From Streptomyces sp. NRRL B-1140 (GTDB lineage Bacteria > Actinomycetota > Actinomycetes > Streptomycetales > Streptomycetaceae), in the NCBI RefSeq assembly GCF_001280065.1, contig NZ_LGEA01000102.1, positions 416,348 to 480,347 of the forward strand: a stretch of 64,000 bases of DNA, read 5' to 3'. Positions 8,720 to 17,702 of this stretch are shown here, in pieces; the stretch's first letter is position 1; every line of letters starts with the position of its first letter. The position numbers were made by a program, and so were the translations under genes. A model generated the notes under the pieces. The model was not told the DNA's origin. It worked only from the letters and a program-made list of their open reading frames with translations, and made no database searches.

Positions 8720-9112
8720 ATGCGGTACATACGCCACGCCAAAGGCGCCCTGACCGTCGCCGCCGCCACCGCGGCCTGTCACGCCGTCATGTCCGCCGGC
8801 TTCGCGTGGTCACGCGACAGCGCGACCGCGAGTGGGGACACCCTGTTCGCCGGCGCCTTCGAGTTCCTCTTCACCATGGCCGCTTCGTGGACACTCATGC
8901 CCCTGCTGCTGTGGTTCGGCATGCTGGTGCTGCGGGAGACCGGCAACACCGTGTTCGTCCTCGTCACAAGCCTGGTCTGGGCGGGGCTCTCCGGATACTT
9001 CACCGACGACATCGACAGCGCGGGCGGGCACATACCGATTCCGGCCCTCGCCGCGTTCGTGCTTCTCGGTACAGCGCTGGCCGGGGCCGGCGACCGGCCG
9101 GGCGACGCGTAG
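8720..9112 (+). CDS. small integral membrane protein
   Basis: A 130-residue protein with four hydrophobic segments (about residues 9-28, 44-64, 70-93 and 106-124) and a short polar C-terminus ending GDRPGDA. The ATG at 8720 has GCGAGGAG just upstream, and an upstream in-frame ATG at 8660 is rejected because it lies in the terminator hairpin. I do not recognise a named family. It is flanked by strong terminators on both sides and is probably monocistronic. Confidence 0.7.
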   Translation: MRYIRHAKGALTVAAATAACHAVMSAGFAWSRDSATASGDTLFAGAFEFLFTMAASWTLMPLLLWFGMLVLRETGNTVFVLVTSLVWAGLSGYFTDDIDSAGGHIPIPALAAFVLLGTALAGAGDRPGDA

Positions 9113-9120
9113 GACCGCGA

Positions 9121-9163
9121 AGGGGCGGTCTCACCGGACCACCGGCCCGGTGAGACCGCCCCT
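9121..9163. terminator. bidirectional terminator, 17-bp stem
   Basis: Perfect 17-bp inverted repeat (9121-9137 with 9147-9163, arms beginning AGGGGCGGTCTC), 9-base loop, between convergent genes. It gives a run of cytidine and thymidine on the plus strand after the stem. Confidence 0.85.
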
Positions 9164-9173
9164 CTTCACACCG

Positions 9174-9830
9174 TCACGAATTCTTCGGCGGGCACTGCTT
9201 CCACGCCAGGTGGTATACGGTGCTGATGTCCCCGTCCGTGGAGTCCATCGTCATGAAGCTGACCTTGTCCGCCGACTGGGTGCCGGCGTTGACGCGGATC
9301 TCGGTGTTGATGTTGAAGTTGCGCTGCACTCCGCAGGGCGCGTAGACCAGCTGGGCCCAGTCGGTCTCGTCGGTGGCCTGCCAGTTGTCGTTGAGGGGGC
9401 CGCTGAAGGGGTGGTTCTTGTACACCGTGCTGGGCGAGCCCTGGAAGTAGTACGACGCCCGCTGGCTGGCGCTCGCGCCCCGCTGAAGGGAGGCGAATCC
9501 CCGGTAGTCCGCGCTCGCGATGGCGTAGGTGAAGCCACCGGGGACGTGGACCTTCAGGTTGAGCTGGCAGTTCCTGCGGAACGCGGTCGGGTCGGAGTTC
9601 CCGCCGGCCTGGGCGAGGTAGTCGCTGTAGGTCACCGTGAAGGCGGTGTTGTCCTCGGAGACGGCGACCGCAGCGGTGCCCTGCGGACAGCCGGAGCCGT
9701 TCACCGTGGCGACCTGGATGATGATCTTGTCCGGGGGCGGGTCGTCGAACCCGGAGGACGGGGTTTGTGCGGGGAGTGCGCTGGTGAGGAGCGCGGCTAC
9801 CGCACCGCTCAGGAGCAGGCCACCGGCCAT
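9174..9830 (-). CDS. DUF4360 secreted protein
   Basis: A 218-residue exported protein with a Sec signal peptide (AGGLLLSGAVAALLTSALPAQ, cleavage near residue 22) and a DUF4360 domain. The diagnostic features visible are the opening VATVNGSGCPQG, a central RRNCQLNLKVHVPGGFTYAI and a late CGVQRNFNINTEIRVN. The four Cys fit two disulfides. The family is common in actinomycetes and fungi-like saprophytes and has no established function. The ATG at 9830 with GGGAGA upstream is preferred over the longer frame from 9890, whose extra residues precede the signal peptide. Confidence 0.85.
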   Translation of the reverse strand: MAGGLLLSGAVAALLTSALPAQTPSSGFDDPPPDKIIIQVATVNGSGCPQGTAAVAVSEDNTAFTVTYSDYLAQAGGNSDPTAFRRNCQLNLKVHVPGGFTYAIASADYRGFASLQRGASASQRASYYFQGSPSTVYKNHPFSGPLNDNWQATDETDWAQLVYAPCGVQRNFNINTEIRVNAGTQSADKVSFMTMDSTDGDISTVYHLAWKQCPPKNS

Positions 9831-10142
9831 GGTTCTCCCATCCGTTCGTGGGGGGTGGATCGTGACAGTAATTGAACATGCACATGTCAATCAGGCAGAC
9901 GCGTGCGCCCCCGGCCTGTGACCATTCCATGAAGGGGATGTGAAGAGCGGGAGCGGTCGCATCGTACGCAGGGCGGCAGGGGCGGGCCAGGTAGCTCTCC
10001 GGCCATTCACAATGGCGGGAATTCACCCGGGATGCCGGTGGGCGCATAGGGTGCGTTGCACCAGAGCGTCAGAGCGTCGAAGCGAGGACATCCCGAGGAC
10101 GGAATGAGGATCACGCACAGCGCCGCGCCCGGCCGCCGCCCC

Positions 10143-10601
10143 TCAGGGGTTCTCCCAGGCCGCCGGTTCCGCCGCCAGCCGCTCCACCGGCTCGGGCAGC
10201 GCCCCGGCCGCGAGGTCGGCGACCGTCACGCCCTCCAAAATCCTGCGCACGTTGGCCCGCAGGGCGATCCACAGCGGCAGCAGCGGCTCGGCGGTGCCGG
10301 AGTAGGCGAGCCCGGTCGGGCGCTCGCCGCGCACCGAGACGATCGGCCCGTCCACGGCGCGGATCACGTCCGCGACCGTGATCAGCGCGGCGTCCCGGGC
10401 CAGCCGGTAGCCACCGCCCCCGCCGCGCCGGCTGTCGACGACACCGCCCCGGCGCAGATCGCCCAGAATCCCCTCCAGGAACTTGTGGGGGATGTCCTGC
10501 GCGGTGGCGACGGCCTCCGCCTTGACCGACCCCTCCCCCTGCCGGGCGGCCAGTTCCACGACCGCTCGTACCGCGTAGTCCGCACGTGCCGAGATCCTCA
10601 T
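10143..10601 (-). CDS. Rrf2-family transcriptional regulator without cluster cysteines
   Basis: A 152-residue winged-helix Rrf2 repressor. It begins MRISARADYAVRAVVELA, continues with the recognition region ATAQDIPHKFLEGILGDLRRGGVV and the wing SRRGGGGGYRLAR. Iron-sulfur members such as IscR and NsrR have three Cys near residues 90-110, and this protein has no Cys at all, so it cannot bind a cluster that way and probably senses something else. It is divergent from the GH35 gene, making that gene a plausible target. The start at 10601 is the conserved Rrf2 N-terminus. No strong ribosome site is seen, and a GACAAT box 6 bases upstream suggests a leaderless mRNA. Confidence 0.88.
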   Translation of the reverse strand: MRISARADYAVRAVVELAARQGEGSVKAEAVATAQDIPHKFLEGILGDLRRGGVVDSRRGGGGGYRLARDAALITVADVIRAVDGPIVSVRGERPTGLAYSGTAEPLLPLWIALRANVRRILEGVTVADLAAGALPEPVERLAAEPAAWENP

Positions 10602-10731
10602 AGGACCATTGTCGCCGTGACCCTGTAGACATTGAGCACGCGCACCGCGCACCACAGTGAGCACATCCACCCCGTACGACAAGCACCGCACGTCGCACCA
10701 CGTATCGCAAGGCACAACAGGAGGCGCTCCC

Positions 10732-13700
10732 TTGGAGCTCAGCAGGCGGACCTTCCACGCTCTGGCCGGCACGGCGGCGCTCGGCTTCGCGCTGACCGGC
10801 AGCGGGTCGCCGACCTCCGCCCATCCCGCACGGCCCGCGCCCACCGGCCCGCCGCCCCCGGTGCCCGGCGCGGACGGCCGGCCGCACGAGATCGGCTTCG
10901 ACCACCACTCGCTGATCGTCGACGGCCGTCGCCTGGTGCTGTGGTCGGGTGAGATGCACCCCTTCCGGCTGCCGAGCCCCTCACTGTGGCGGGACGTGCT
11001 GGAGAAGATGCGTGCGCACGGCTACAACGCCGTCAGCGTGTGCGTCGCCTGGAACCACCACTCCCCCGCACCCGGCCGGTACGACTTCACCGGCGTGCGC
11101 GACCTGGACCTGTTCCTGCGGACGGCCGCCGAGACCGGGATGTACGTCATCCTGCGGCCCGGGCCGTACATCAACGCGGAGGTCGACGCCGGCGGCTTCC
11201 CCGGCTGGCTGACCGCCACCGAGGGCCGGGCCCGGACCTCCGACCCGACCTACCTGCGCTATGTCGACGAGTGGCTGACCGCGGTGAACGCCATCGTGGC
11301 CAAGCGCCTGTTCACCCGGGGCACGGGCACGGTCCTGCTCTACCAGATCGAGAACGAGTACGACGCGCACGTCGACGAGCCGTCCGGGCGCGCCTACATG
11401 TCGTACCTGTACCAGAAGGTCCGCGCCGACGGCATCGACGTGCCGCTGTTCCACAACGACAAGGGACGCGACGGCGCCTGGACACCGGGTTCGTTCGACA
11501 CCGGCGGGGAGAAGGGGCGCTGGCTGTACGGCTTCGACGGCTACCCGGAGCCGGACCGAGTGCCGCCGGACTGGGGGGCGTTCGGGGCCGGCGGCAGGAA
11601 GGGCGGGGCGACGGCCAGTCCGCACACGCCCGGGTTCGTGCCCGAGTTCGGCGGCGGCTGGTTCGACCCGTGGGGCGGTTCCACGTTCGACGGGAAGGGG
11701 TACGCCGAGGCGCGCCGGACCCGGGACGCGGCGTACGAGCGGCGTTTCTACCTCACCAACCTCGCCAACGGCATCACGCTGCACAACGTCTACATGACCT
11801 ACGGGGGCACCTCGTGGGGCTGGCTGCCCGCGCCGGCGGTCTACACCTCGTACGACTACGGCGCCGCGTTCGACGAGGCACGCAACGCCACCCCGAAGCT
11901 CGCCCCGATGCACCAGATCGGGCAGTTGCTGCGGTCCGTGCCCGACCTCGCCAAGCTGCGCCGGGCGAAGACGGTGCGGGCGACCGACGACCGGTTGAAG
12001 GTCTACCACCTGACCAACCCCGACACCGGGGCCCACGTCTACGTCCTGCGCAACGACACGGGCGAGGCACTTTCCTCGACGCTGCCGGACGCCGGGATCG
12101 ACGAGCCGGTCACGGTCCCGGCCCGGGACGCCAAGCTGATCGCCGCGAATCTGAAGCTCGGGAAGCGGACGCTGGTGCACTCCACCGTGCAGCCCATGGT
12201 GAGCCTGACCGTCGGGCGGCAGGACATCGCCGTGTTCGCGGGCCGCCCGGGCGAAATGGCCCAGGTCGTGCTGGAGTGCGCGGACGAGCCGACGCCCATG
12301 CGGCTGGACGCGGAGCCCGCCTGGGCCTACAACCTGGGCAAGCTGTTCATCACGGCCCCGCTCGGCGCCGGCGGGCTGAGCCGGGTGCGGGTCGAGGGCG
12401 ACGGTGTGGACACGCCGATGCTGGTGCTGTTCGCCGACGACGCCACCGCCCTGCGGCTGTGGCCCTACGAGACCCCGTCCGGTCCGCTCCTCGTCTACGG
12501 CCCCGCCCTGCTGCGCTCGGCCGAGCTGCGGGACTCGACGGTCCACCTCACCGGCGACACCATCGGAGAGACCGGCCTGGAGGTGTGGGGGCCGCGCGGC
12601 ATCACCCACGTCACGTGGAACGGGCGCCCGGTCGCCACCCGGATCAGCGCCTCCGGCAGCCTGCTGGCGCTGCGGCCGCTGCCCGGGGTGACCCGGCCGG
12701 CCCTGCCCACGCTGGAGGGCTGGCGGCGCCGGGCCGGGAACCCGGAGTCCGAGCCCGACTTCGACGACTCGGACTGGACGACGGCCGACAAGGAGACGAC
12801 CTTCAGCAGCACACCCGTGCCCGACGGGCAGCCCGTCCTGTTCGCCGACGACTACGGCTTCCACTACGGCGACGTCTGGTACCGCGGCGAGTGGAGCGGC
12901 GACGGCGACATCGCGTCCGTGTCCCTCGCCTACAGCACCGGCACGCAGGGCCTGCTGATGGCCTGGCTGGACGGCGAGCCGCTGGGCACGCACCGGATGC
13001 CGGTGCCGGACGAGGACCGGGCCCGGCAGGGGACGTGGACCGCGAAGGCCCGCTTCGGCCTTCCGAAGAAGCTGCGGGAGAAGTTCCGTGAGGAGAGCCG
13101 GGAGGGAAGCCGGCAGGAGGGCCGTGAGGAGAGCGGGAAGCAGCGGCACGTGCTGTCCGTGCTCGTGCGGCGGATGCAGCACGACATGGACGGCGAGGCG
13201 CTCGACACGCACAAGGCCGCGCGCGGTCTGACCGCCGTCACCTTCGAGGGCGGCTCCCCCGAGGTGAAGTGGCGTATCCAGGGCGCGGCCATGCCGGATC
13301 CCGTGCGAGGTCCGATGAACAACGGCGGGCTGCACGGGGAGCGCGAGGGCTGGCATCTGCCCGAGTACGACGACGGGGACTGGAAGGACGCCCGGCTTCC
13401 CCGGTCCGAGCGGCGGCAGGGCGTCACCTGGTACCGGACGGACTTCCGGCTGGATGTCGACCCCGGCGTCGACGCCTCGGTCGGGCTCGTCCTCGAGGAC
13501 GACCCGGACCGGGCCTACCGCGTCCAGATCTTCCTCAACGGCTGGAACATGGGCCAGTACATCAACGACGTGGGTCCGCAGCACACCTTCGTGCTGCCGA
13601 ACGGGATCCTGCGCACGCGTGGTGCCAACACACTGGCGTTGGCGGTGTTGTCCGACGGGACCACACCGTCCGGGCCGGGAGACGTACGGCTGACGCTGCT

Positions 13701-13740
13701 GGGCGCGGCGGCCGGAGGGGTGCCCGTCGAGCCGGTGTGA
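10732..13740 (+). CDS. Tat-exported GH35 beta-galactosidase
   Basis: A 1002-residue secreted glycoside hydrolase family 35 enzyme that removes terminal beta-galactose from plant or bacterial glycans. A Tat signal (ELSRRTFHALAG) is followed by the TIM barrel, which starts GEMHPFRLPSPSLWRDVLEKM. The acid/base Glu lies in IENEY (residues 206-210) and the nucleophile is Glu305 in VPEFGGGW. Beta-sandwich jelly-roll domains follow. A charged Arg/Glu-rich insert occurs around residues 783-802. The TTG at 10732 is chosen because AGGAGG lies 7 bases upstream and the Tat signal begins there. It is probably co-regulated with the convergent GH51 gene for arabinogalactan use. Confidence 0.9.
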   Translation: MELSRRTFHALAGTAALGFALTGSGSPTSAHPARPAPTGPPPPVPGADGRPHEIGFDHHSLIVDGRRLVLWSGEMHPFRLPSPSLWRDVLEKMRAHGYNAVSVCVAWNHHSPAPGRYDFTGVRDLDLFLRTAAETGMYVILRPGPYINAEVDAGGFPGWLTATEGRARTSDPTYLRYVDEWLTAVNAIVAKRLFTRGTGTVLLYQIENEYDAHVDEPSGRAYMSYLYQKVRADGIDVPLFHNDKGRDGAWTPGSFDTGGEKGRWLYGFDGYPEPDRVPPDWGAFGAGGRKGGATASPHTPGFVPEFGGGWFDPWGGSTFDGKGYAEARRTRDAAYERRFYLTNLANGITLHNVYMTYGGTSWGWLPAPAVYTSYDYGAAFDEARNATPKLAPMHQIGQLLRSVPDLAKLRRAKTVRATDDRLKVYHLTNPDTGAHVYVLRNDTGEALSSTLPDAGIDEPVTVPARDAKLIAANLKLGKRTLVHSTVQPMVSLTVGRQDIAVFAGRPGEMAQVVLECADEPTPMRLDAEPAWAYNLGKLFITAPLGAGGLSRVRVEGDGVDTPMLVLFADDATALRLWPYETPSGPLLVYGPALLRSAELRDSTVHLTGDTIGETGLEVWGPRGITHVTWNGRPVATRISASGSLLALRPLPGVTRPALPTLEGWRRRAGNPESEPDFDDSDWTTADKETTFSSTPVPDGQPVLFADDYGFHYGDVWYRGEWSGDGDIASVSLAYSTGTQGLLMAWLDGEPLGTHRMPVPDEDRARQGTWTAKARFGLPKKLREKFREESREGSRQEGREESGKQRHVLSVLVRRMQHDMDGEALDTHKAARGLTAVTFEGGSPEVKWRIQGAAMPDPVRGPMNNGGLHGEREGWHLPEYDDGDWKDARLPRSERRQGVTWYRTDFRLDVDPGVDASVGLVLEDDPDRAYRVQIFLNGWNMGQYINDVGPQHTFVLPNGILRTRGANTLALAVLSDGTTPSGPGDVRLTLLGAAAGGVPVEPV

Positions 13741-13878
13741 CCGGATCGAGCCGTCCTCGCGCATGTCATGAACGCTGTGGCGAAGGTGCCGGATTCGGAC
13801 GGCTACCGGACGGTTGGGACGACCTCGGCCTCGGCGTCCTCGGCCGCCCTGCCGCGCATCGAACGCTGACCTGGGCCG

Positions 13879-15390
13879 TCAGGCAAGCCGGATCACGTTC
13901 CAGGACAGCGGCTCCAGGACGGCGGTGAGCGTGCCGTCCCGGAGGGCCGTGCCGTCGACCGGGTGGGGGGTGACCCGCTCGGGGTCGTCGAGGGTGTTGC
14001 GGGCGTCGGGATCGGCGTCCGCGAGGGCGCTGTGCTCGACGACCCGCGTCAGGTCGAGGCCGCTCAGAGCGGCCTCGAGGGGCAGGGCGTCGGTGCGGCT
14101 GCGGTTGACGGCGAAGACGGTGACGGTGCCGTCCTCGCCGCGCACGGCGGTTGCGTGCAGGAGGTCGGTCTCGCCGTACTTCTTCGTCTCGTACGTCGGG
14201 GAATCCACGCGGACGTCCAGGACCTGGCCGCGGCCGTGGCGCGCGGCCTGGGCGAACGGGAAGAACGTGGTCTGCCGCCAGGCCGGGCCGCCCGGTTCGG
14301 TCATGATCGGCGCGATGACGTTGACGAGCTGGGCGAGGCAGGCGACGGTGACGCGGTCGGCGTGCCGGAGCAGGGCGATGAGGAGCGAGCCGAAGACGAC
14401 GGCGTCCATGACGCTGTAGTTGTCCTCCAGCAGGCGCGGGGCCTCGGCCCAGTCCCGCGCGCCGGAGTCCTCGATCTCGTGCCACTCCGAGATGTACCAG
14501 ACGTTCCACTCGTCGAAGGAGAGGTTGATCCGCTTCTTCGACTTGAGCCGGGCGCCGACGTGGTCGGCTGTCGCGACGACGTTGTCGATGAAGGACTCCA
14601 TGTCGACGGCGGAGGCGAGGAAGGAGTCGATGTCGCCGTTCTCGGGCCAGTAGTAGGCGTGCAGCGAGATGTAGTCGACGAGGTCGTACGTCTCCTTGAG
14701 GACCGTCGCCTCCCACTCGGCGAAGGTCGGCATGGACTGGCTGGAGGAGCCGCAGGCGACGAGTTCGACGCCGGGGTCCATCTGACGCATGGCCCGGGCC
14801 GTCTCGGCGGCGAGGCGGCCGTACTCCTCGGCCGTCTTGTGGCCGGTCTGCCAGGGGCCGTCCATCTCGTTGCCGAGGCACCAGAGGTTGATGCGGAAGG
14901 GGTCCTTGTCGCCGTGCGCGGCACGGAGGTCGGACAGGGCGGTGCCGGCGGGGTGGTTGGCGTACTCCTGGAGTTCGAGGGCCTCGGCGACACCCCGGGT
15001 GCCGAGGTTGAGGGCCATCATGGGCTCGGCCTGGGGGCCGATCTTCTTCAGGAAGGCGATGTACTCGGAGAGGCCGAAGCGGTTGGTCTCGGTGGAGCGC
15101 CAGGCGAGGTCCAGGCGGCGGGGGCGGTCCTCGACCGGGCCGACCGAGTCCTCCCACTTGTATCCCGAGACGAAGTTGCCGCCGGGGTAGCGGACGGCCG
15201 TGACGCCGAGTTCGCGGACGAGGTCCAGGACGTCGGTGCGGATGCCGTCCTCGTCGGCGGCGGGGTGGTCCGGTTCGAAGATGCCGGTGTAGACGCAGCG
15301 GCCGAGGTGTTCCACGAAGCTGCCGAAGAGGCGGGGGTTGACCTCACCGACCGTGAAGGCGGGGTCCAGGGTGAAGCGGGCGGTGTGCAT
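13879..15390 (-). CDS. GH51 alpha-L-arabinofuranosidase
   Basis: A 503-residue intracellular-type GH51 enzyme that releases arabinofuranose from arabinan and arabinogalactan oligosaccharides. The N-terminus (LFGSFVEHLGRCVYTGIFEP) and VRYPGGNFVSGYKWEDSVGP are family hallmarks. The acid/base Glu is in WCLGNEMDGPWQ and the nucleophile Glu in LSFDEWNVWY. The C-terminal beta-sandwich ends LEPLSWNVIRLA. No signal peptide is seen. The ATG at 15390 has AAAGG upstream. A near-perfect 20-bp palindrome 94-113 bases upstream is a likely sugar-responsive operator. Confidence 0.93.
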   Translation of the reverse strand: MHTARFTLDPAFTVGEVNPRLFGSFVEHLGRCVYTGIFEPDHPAADEDGIRTDVLDLVRELGVTAVRYPGGNFVSGYKWEDSVGPVEDRPRRLDLAWRSTETNRFGLSEYIAFLKKIGPQAEPMMALNLGTRGVAEALELQEYANHPAGTALSDLRAAHGDKDPFRINLWCLGNEMDGPWQTGHKTAEEYGRLAAETARAMRQMDPGVELVACGSSSQSMPTFAEWEATVLKETYDLVDYISLHAYYWPENGDIDSFLASAVDMESFIDNVVATADHVGARLKSKKRINLSFDEWNVWYISEWHEIEDSGARDWAEAPRLLEDNYSVMDAVVFGSLLIALLRHADRVTVACLAQLVNVIAPIMTEPGGPAWRQTTFFPFAQAARHGRGQVLDVRVDSPTYETKKYGETDLLHATAVRGEDGTVTVFAVNRSRTDALPLEAALSGLDLTRVVEHSALADADPDARNTLDDPERVTPHPVDGTALRDGTLTAVLEPLSWNVIRLA

Positions 15391-15483
15391 GGTCGCCTTT
15401 CGGGGTGGGTGGTACATGGGATCGCCGACCCGTACCGTTCGGCATTTCGGATGGCACTCGTTACCTCGAACGGGACCGTAAAT

Positions 15484-15503
15484 TTGACGGGCTAGCACGT
15501 CAA
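15484..15503. promoter_or_regulatory. 20-bp palindromic operator upstream of GH51
   Basis: The 20-bp sequence has TTGACG and CGTCAA half-sites around GCTAGC, with one mismatched pair. Its size and symmetry fit a LacI-type or similar repressor site. It lies 94-113 bases upstream of the GH51 start and 152 bases upstream of the HEXXH gene, so either could be the target. Confidence 0.5.
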
Positions 15504-15654
15504 TGGGCCGTCCGGACTTCGGTCAGGACTTTTCCGGACAGGAACGGTCGTTCCCCATGGAACATCGGACGCCGGATCGCATGACGCGCACACTTTCGGG
15601 CGCGTAGTCTCGGATGCGCCGGCAGGTCTCGGCCGGCGCCGAGGAGGGGGAGCG

Positions 15655-16266
15655 ATGGACATCGCGGGCGCGCGGGTCAGGGCCGCCCGAGTCACCGCCG
15701 CGCTCAGGCGCTCACGCAGTGGCTCAGCCATGCGCGGCCTGGCCGCCGAGCTCGCCACCGCGGTCCGGAAGAGACCCCGGCGCCCCACCGACGTAACGTC
15801 GCTGTGCCGGGCGCTGTGCGAGGAGATGAGCGCACGGCGCGGCGGACGGCCCGTGCAGCTCCGGTTCGAGCGGTTTCCCGACGAGTTGGAAGTGACCGGC
15901 CTGTGGGTCGAGTTCCAGGACTTCGACCTCGTCATCGTCGAGGAGCGGGCCGAGGCCGTGCAGCAGCTGGTCATCCTCGGGCACGAGCTGTGGCATCTGC
16001 ACGCGGGGCACGGGCATCACCACGGGGCGGGTGCGGCGGCGGCTCACGCGTTCGCCGACCGGCCGGGGTGGGAGGACGTCGCGCTGGCGGTGGCCGCCCG
16101 CCACGGCTCCCGGGAACGGGACGAGGCCGAGGCCGACGCCTTCGGACACCGGCTGGCGGCGGGGTGCCGGGCGCTGCTGTCGGGTGGAGCCGGGCCCGAC
16201 GTACCCCTCGAACCGGTGCAACGGTCGCTGTACTACCGGGGGCCGCGAGGAGGTGCGGCACCGTGA
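15655..16266 (+). CDS. HEXXH-motif (ImmA/IrrE-like) putative metalloprotease or toxin component
   Basis: A 203-residue cytoplasmic protein. The basic N-terminal 45 residues are followed by a domain with a zinc-protease motif HELWH (His110, Glu111, His114) in LVILGHELWHLHAGHGHHH, and a downstream EAEADAFGHRLA segment that could give the third metal ligand, as in IrrE/ImmA peptidases. Similar proteins are often annotated as toxin-antitoxin toxin components in Streptomyces next to MAB_1171c membrane proteins, exactly as here. GGGGGAG precedes the ATG. Its stop overlaps the GTG of the next gene by 4 bases, so the two are translated together. Substrate unknown. Confidence 0.75.
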   Translation: MDIAGARVRAARVTAALRRSRSGSAMRGLAAELATAVRKRPRRPTDVTSLCRALCEEMSARRGGRPVQLRFERFPDELEVTGLWVEFQDFDLVIVEERAEAVQQLVILGHELWHLHAGHGHHHGAGAAAAHAFADRPGWEDVALAVAARHGSRERDEAEADAFGHRLAAGCRALLSGGAGPDVPLEPVQRSLYYRGPRGGAAP

Positions 16267-17495
16267 CGACGGTGGCGCTGACCCCGGCCGAGTTCGTCAA
16301 CCAGTTCTATCCGAACTTCTGGTGGATCCCCGCGGGGGTCCTGGCCGCCGCCCTGGCCATCAAGCTGCCGAGCATCATCCGGCTCTGGAAGGATCCGATG
16401 CTGCGCGCGGTCGGCGGGCTGCTGCTGCTCGCCTGCGCGGTGTTCGTCTTCGTGGCGCCGTCGACGATCGCCCGGGTCAACCGGCTCACCGGGGTGGCGA
16501 ACTTCTCCGGCCCCTGGGTCTACTCGCTGCTCACCGCGTTCTGCGCCTTCTGTCTGCTGCTGATCATCTCCTGGCGCAACGGCCTGTCCGACCGCTCGGA
16601 GCGCACCCGGCGCGCCATGCGCGGGGTCGTGGCGGTCTACTCGGGTGTGGTTGTCGCGATGTGGGTGCTGTTCGTTCTCGCGGACGTGCCGGTGGAGCGG
16701 CTGCGGGACCTCGACACGTACTACGCGAACACCCCGTACATGCGCGAGGTGATCGTGCTGTACCTGCTCGCGCACACGGTGGCCGCGCTGGTCACCAACG
16801 GGCTGATCTGGAACTGGGTCCGCACGGACGGACTCGACTCGCTGCTGCGCTGGGGGCTGAAGTTCCTCGGCGTGGGGTATGCGGCACAGTTGCTCTTCGA
16901 CGCCGCCAAGATCAGCGCGGTGGTGGCCCGTTGGACCGGGCGGGACGTGGACTGGCTGAGCACGGCCGTCGCCCCGCCGCTCGCCTGTCTGTCCGCCGTG
17001 CTCATCGCGGTCGGCTTCATCCTCCCGCACGCCGGCCAGTACCTGCACGGGCGCTGGCACGTCCGGCTCGCTCTCCACGAACTGCGGCCGCTGTACCTGC
17101 TGATGAGGACCGTCAACGGCGGTGAAGGCGTGCCGTTCCTGCTGCGCGCGACGCCCGAGCTGCGCCTGGTCCGCCGGGAGACGTTCATCCGCGACGTGCT
17201 GCTGCCGCTCGCCCGGCACATCGACGAGGACCGGCGCGAGCGTTTCCACGACGCCGCCCTCGCCCTCGGCCACCCGCCCGACCGGGCGAAGGCCCTGGCG
17301 GCCACCGCGGCGATCCTGGACGCGGCCGACACCAGGAGCAGGGGGCGGGAGGACGACGGCACCGGTGCGCGCGACACCACGGACCTGCTGCGCGAGATCG
17401 GCGCCGTGTCCCGGGCCCTGCGGCGCACGGAGGACCTCCGGGCGATCCGCGCTCTGGCGCGCGACCACACGGACGGCAGGTCGCTCACCGGCTGA
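16263..17495 (+). CDS. MAB_1171c-family putative membrane transporter
   Basis: A 410-residue protein with about seven transmembrane segments in residues 10-265 (for example WWIPAGVLAAALAIKLP, LLLLACAVFVFVAP and LIAVGFILPHAGQYLHGRW) and a cytoplasmic helical C-terminal half containing LVRRETFIRDVLLPLARHIDEDRR. This matches the MAB_1171c-type family. The transporter label is a database habit, and no transported substrate is known. The GTG at 16263 overlaps the previous stop (GTGA), so it is coupled to the HEXXH gene. A much longer frame upstream in the same phase is rejected because it is antiphase to the real gene. Confidence 0.78.
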   Translation: MTTVALTPAEFVNQFYPNFWWIPAGVLAAALAIKLPSIIRLWKDPMLRAVGGLLLLACAVFVFVAPSTIARVNRLTGVANFSGPWVYSLLTAFCAFCLLLIISWRNGLSDRSERTRRAMRGVVAVYSGVVVAMWVLFVLADVPVERLRDLDTYYANTPYMREVIVLYLLAHTVAALVTNGLIWNWVRTDGLDSLLRWGLKFLGVGYAAQLLFDAAKISAVVARWTGRDVDWLSTAVAPPLACLSAVLIAVGFILPHAGQYLHGRWHVRLALHELRPLYLLMRTVNGGEGVPFLLRATPELRLVRRETFIRDVLLPLARHIDEDRRERFHDAALALGHPPDRAKALAATAAILDAADTRSRGREDDGTGARDTTDLLREIGAVSRALRRTEDLRAIRALARDHTDGRSLTG

Positions 17496-17669
17496 CCCGT
17501 GTACGCACGAGACCCCGCACGAAAGGTCACGGGCGCGGAACGTGAAGGTACGGTGAGAGCCGTCCGAGTCGAGCCCGCATGGCTCGAAACCGCCGTCGGC
17601 GTGCGGGTGTTGTGCGCCGCATTGCCCTGGCCGGACGTCGGGGAACGCCCTCAGGGCAAAGGAGCCTTC

Positions 17670-17702
17670 ATGGCTGAGTGCGAGGAGTCGCATGTCGCGT
17701 AG
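17670..17702 (+). CDS. possible 10-residue upstream ORF
   Basis: ATG at 17670 with AAAGGAG immediately upstream (17658-17664) encodes MAECEESHVA and stops at 17702, overlapping the FAD oxidoreductase start by 11 bases. The GAGGAG ribosome site for the larger gene lies inside it. This arrangement suggests translational coupling or a regulatory leader. It is supported only by the ribosome site and position. Confidence 0.3.
   Translation: MAECEESHVA

Noticed and set aside
4973..8782. 1269-codon ORF on the minus strand
   Set aside because: It is antisense to the SGNH hydrolase, is Gly/Arg/Val-rich and lacks any domain. It is open only because of the high GC content.
10981..13764. 927-codon ORF on the minus strand
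   Set aside because: Shadow of the GH35 gene; composition is that of a wrong frame.
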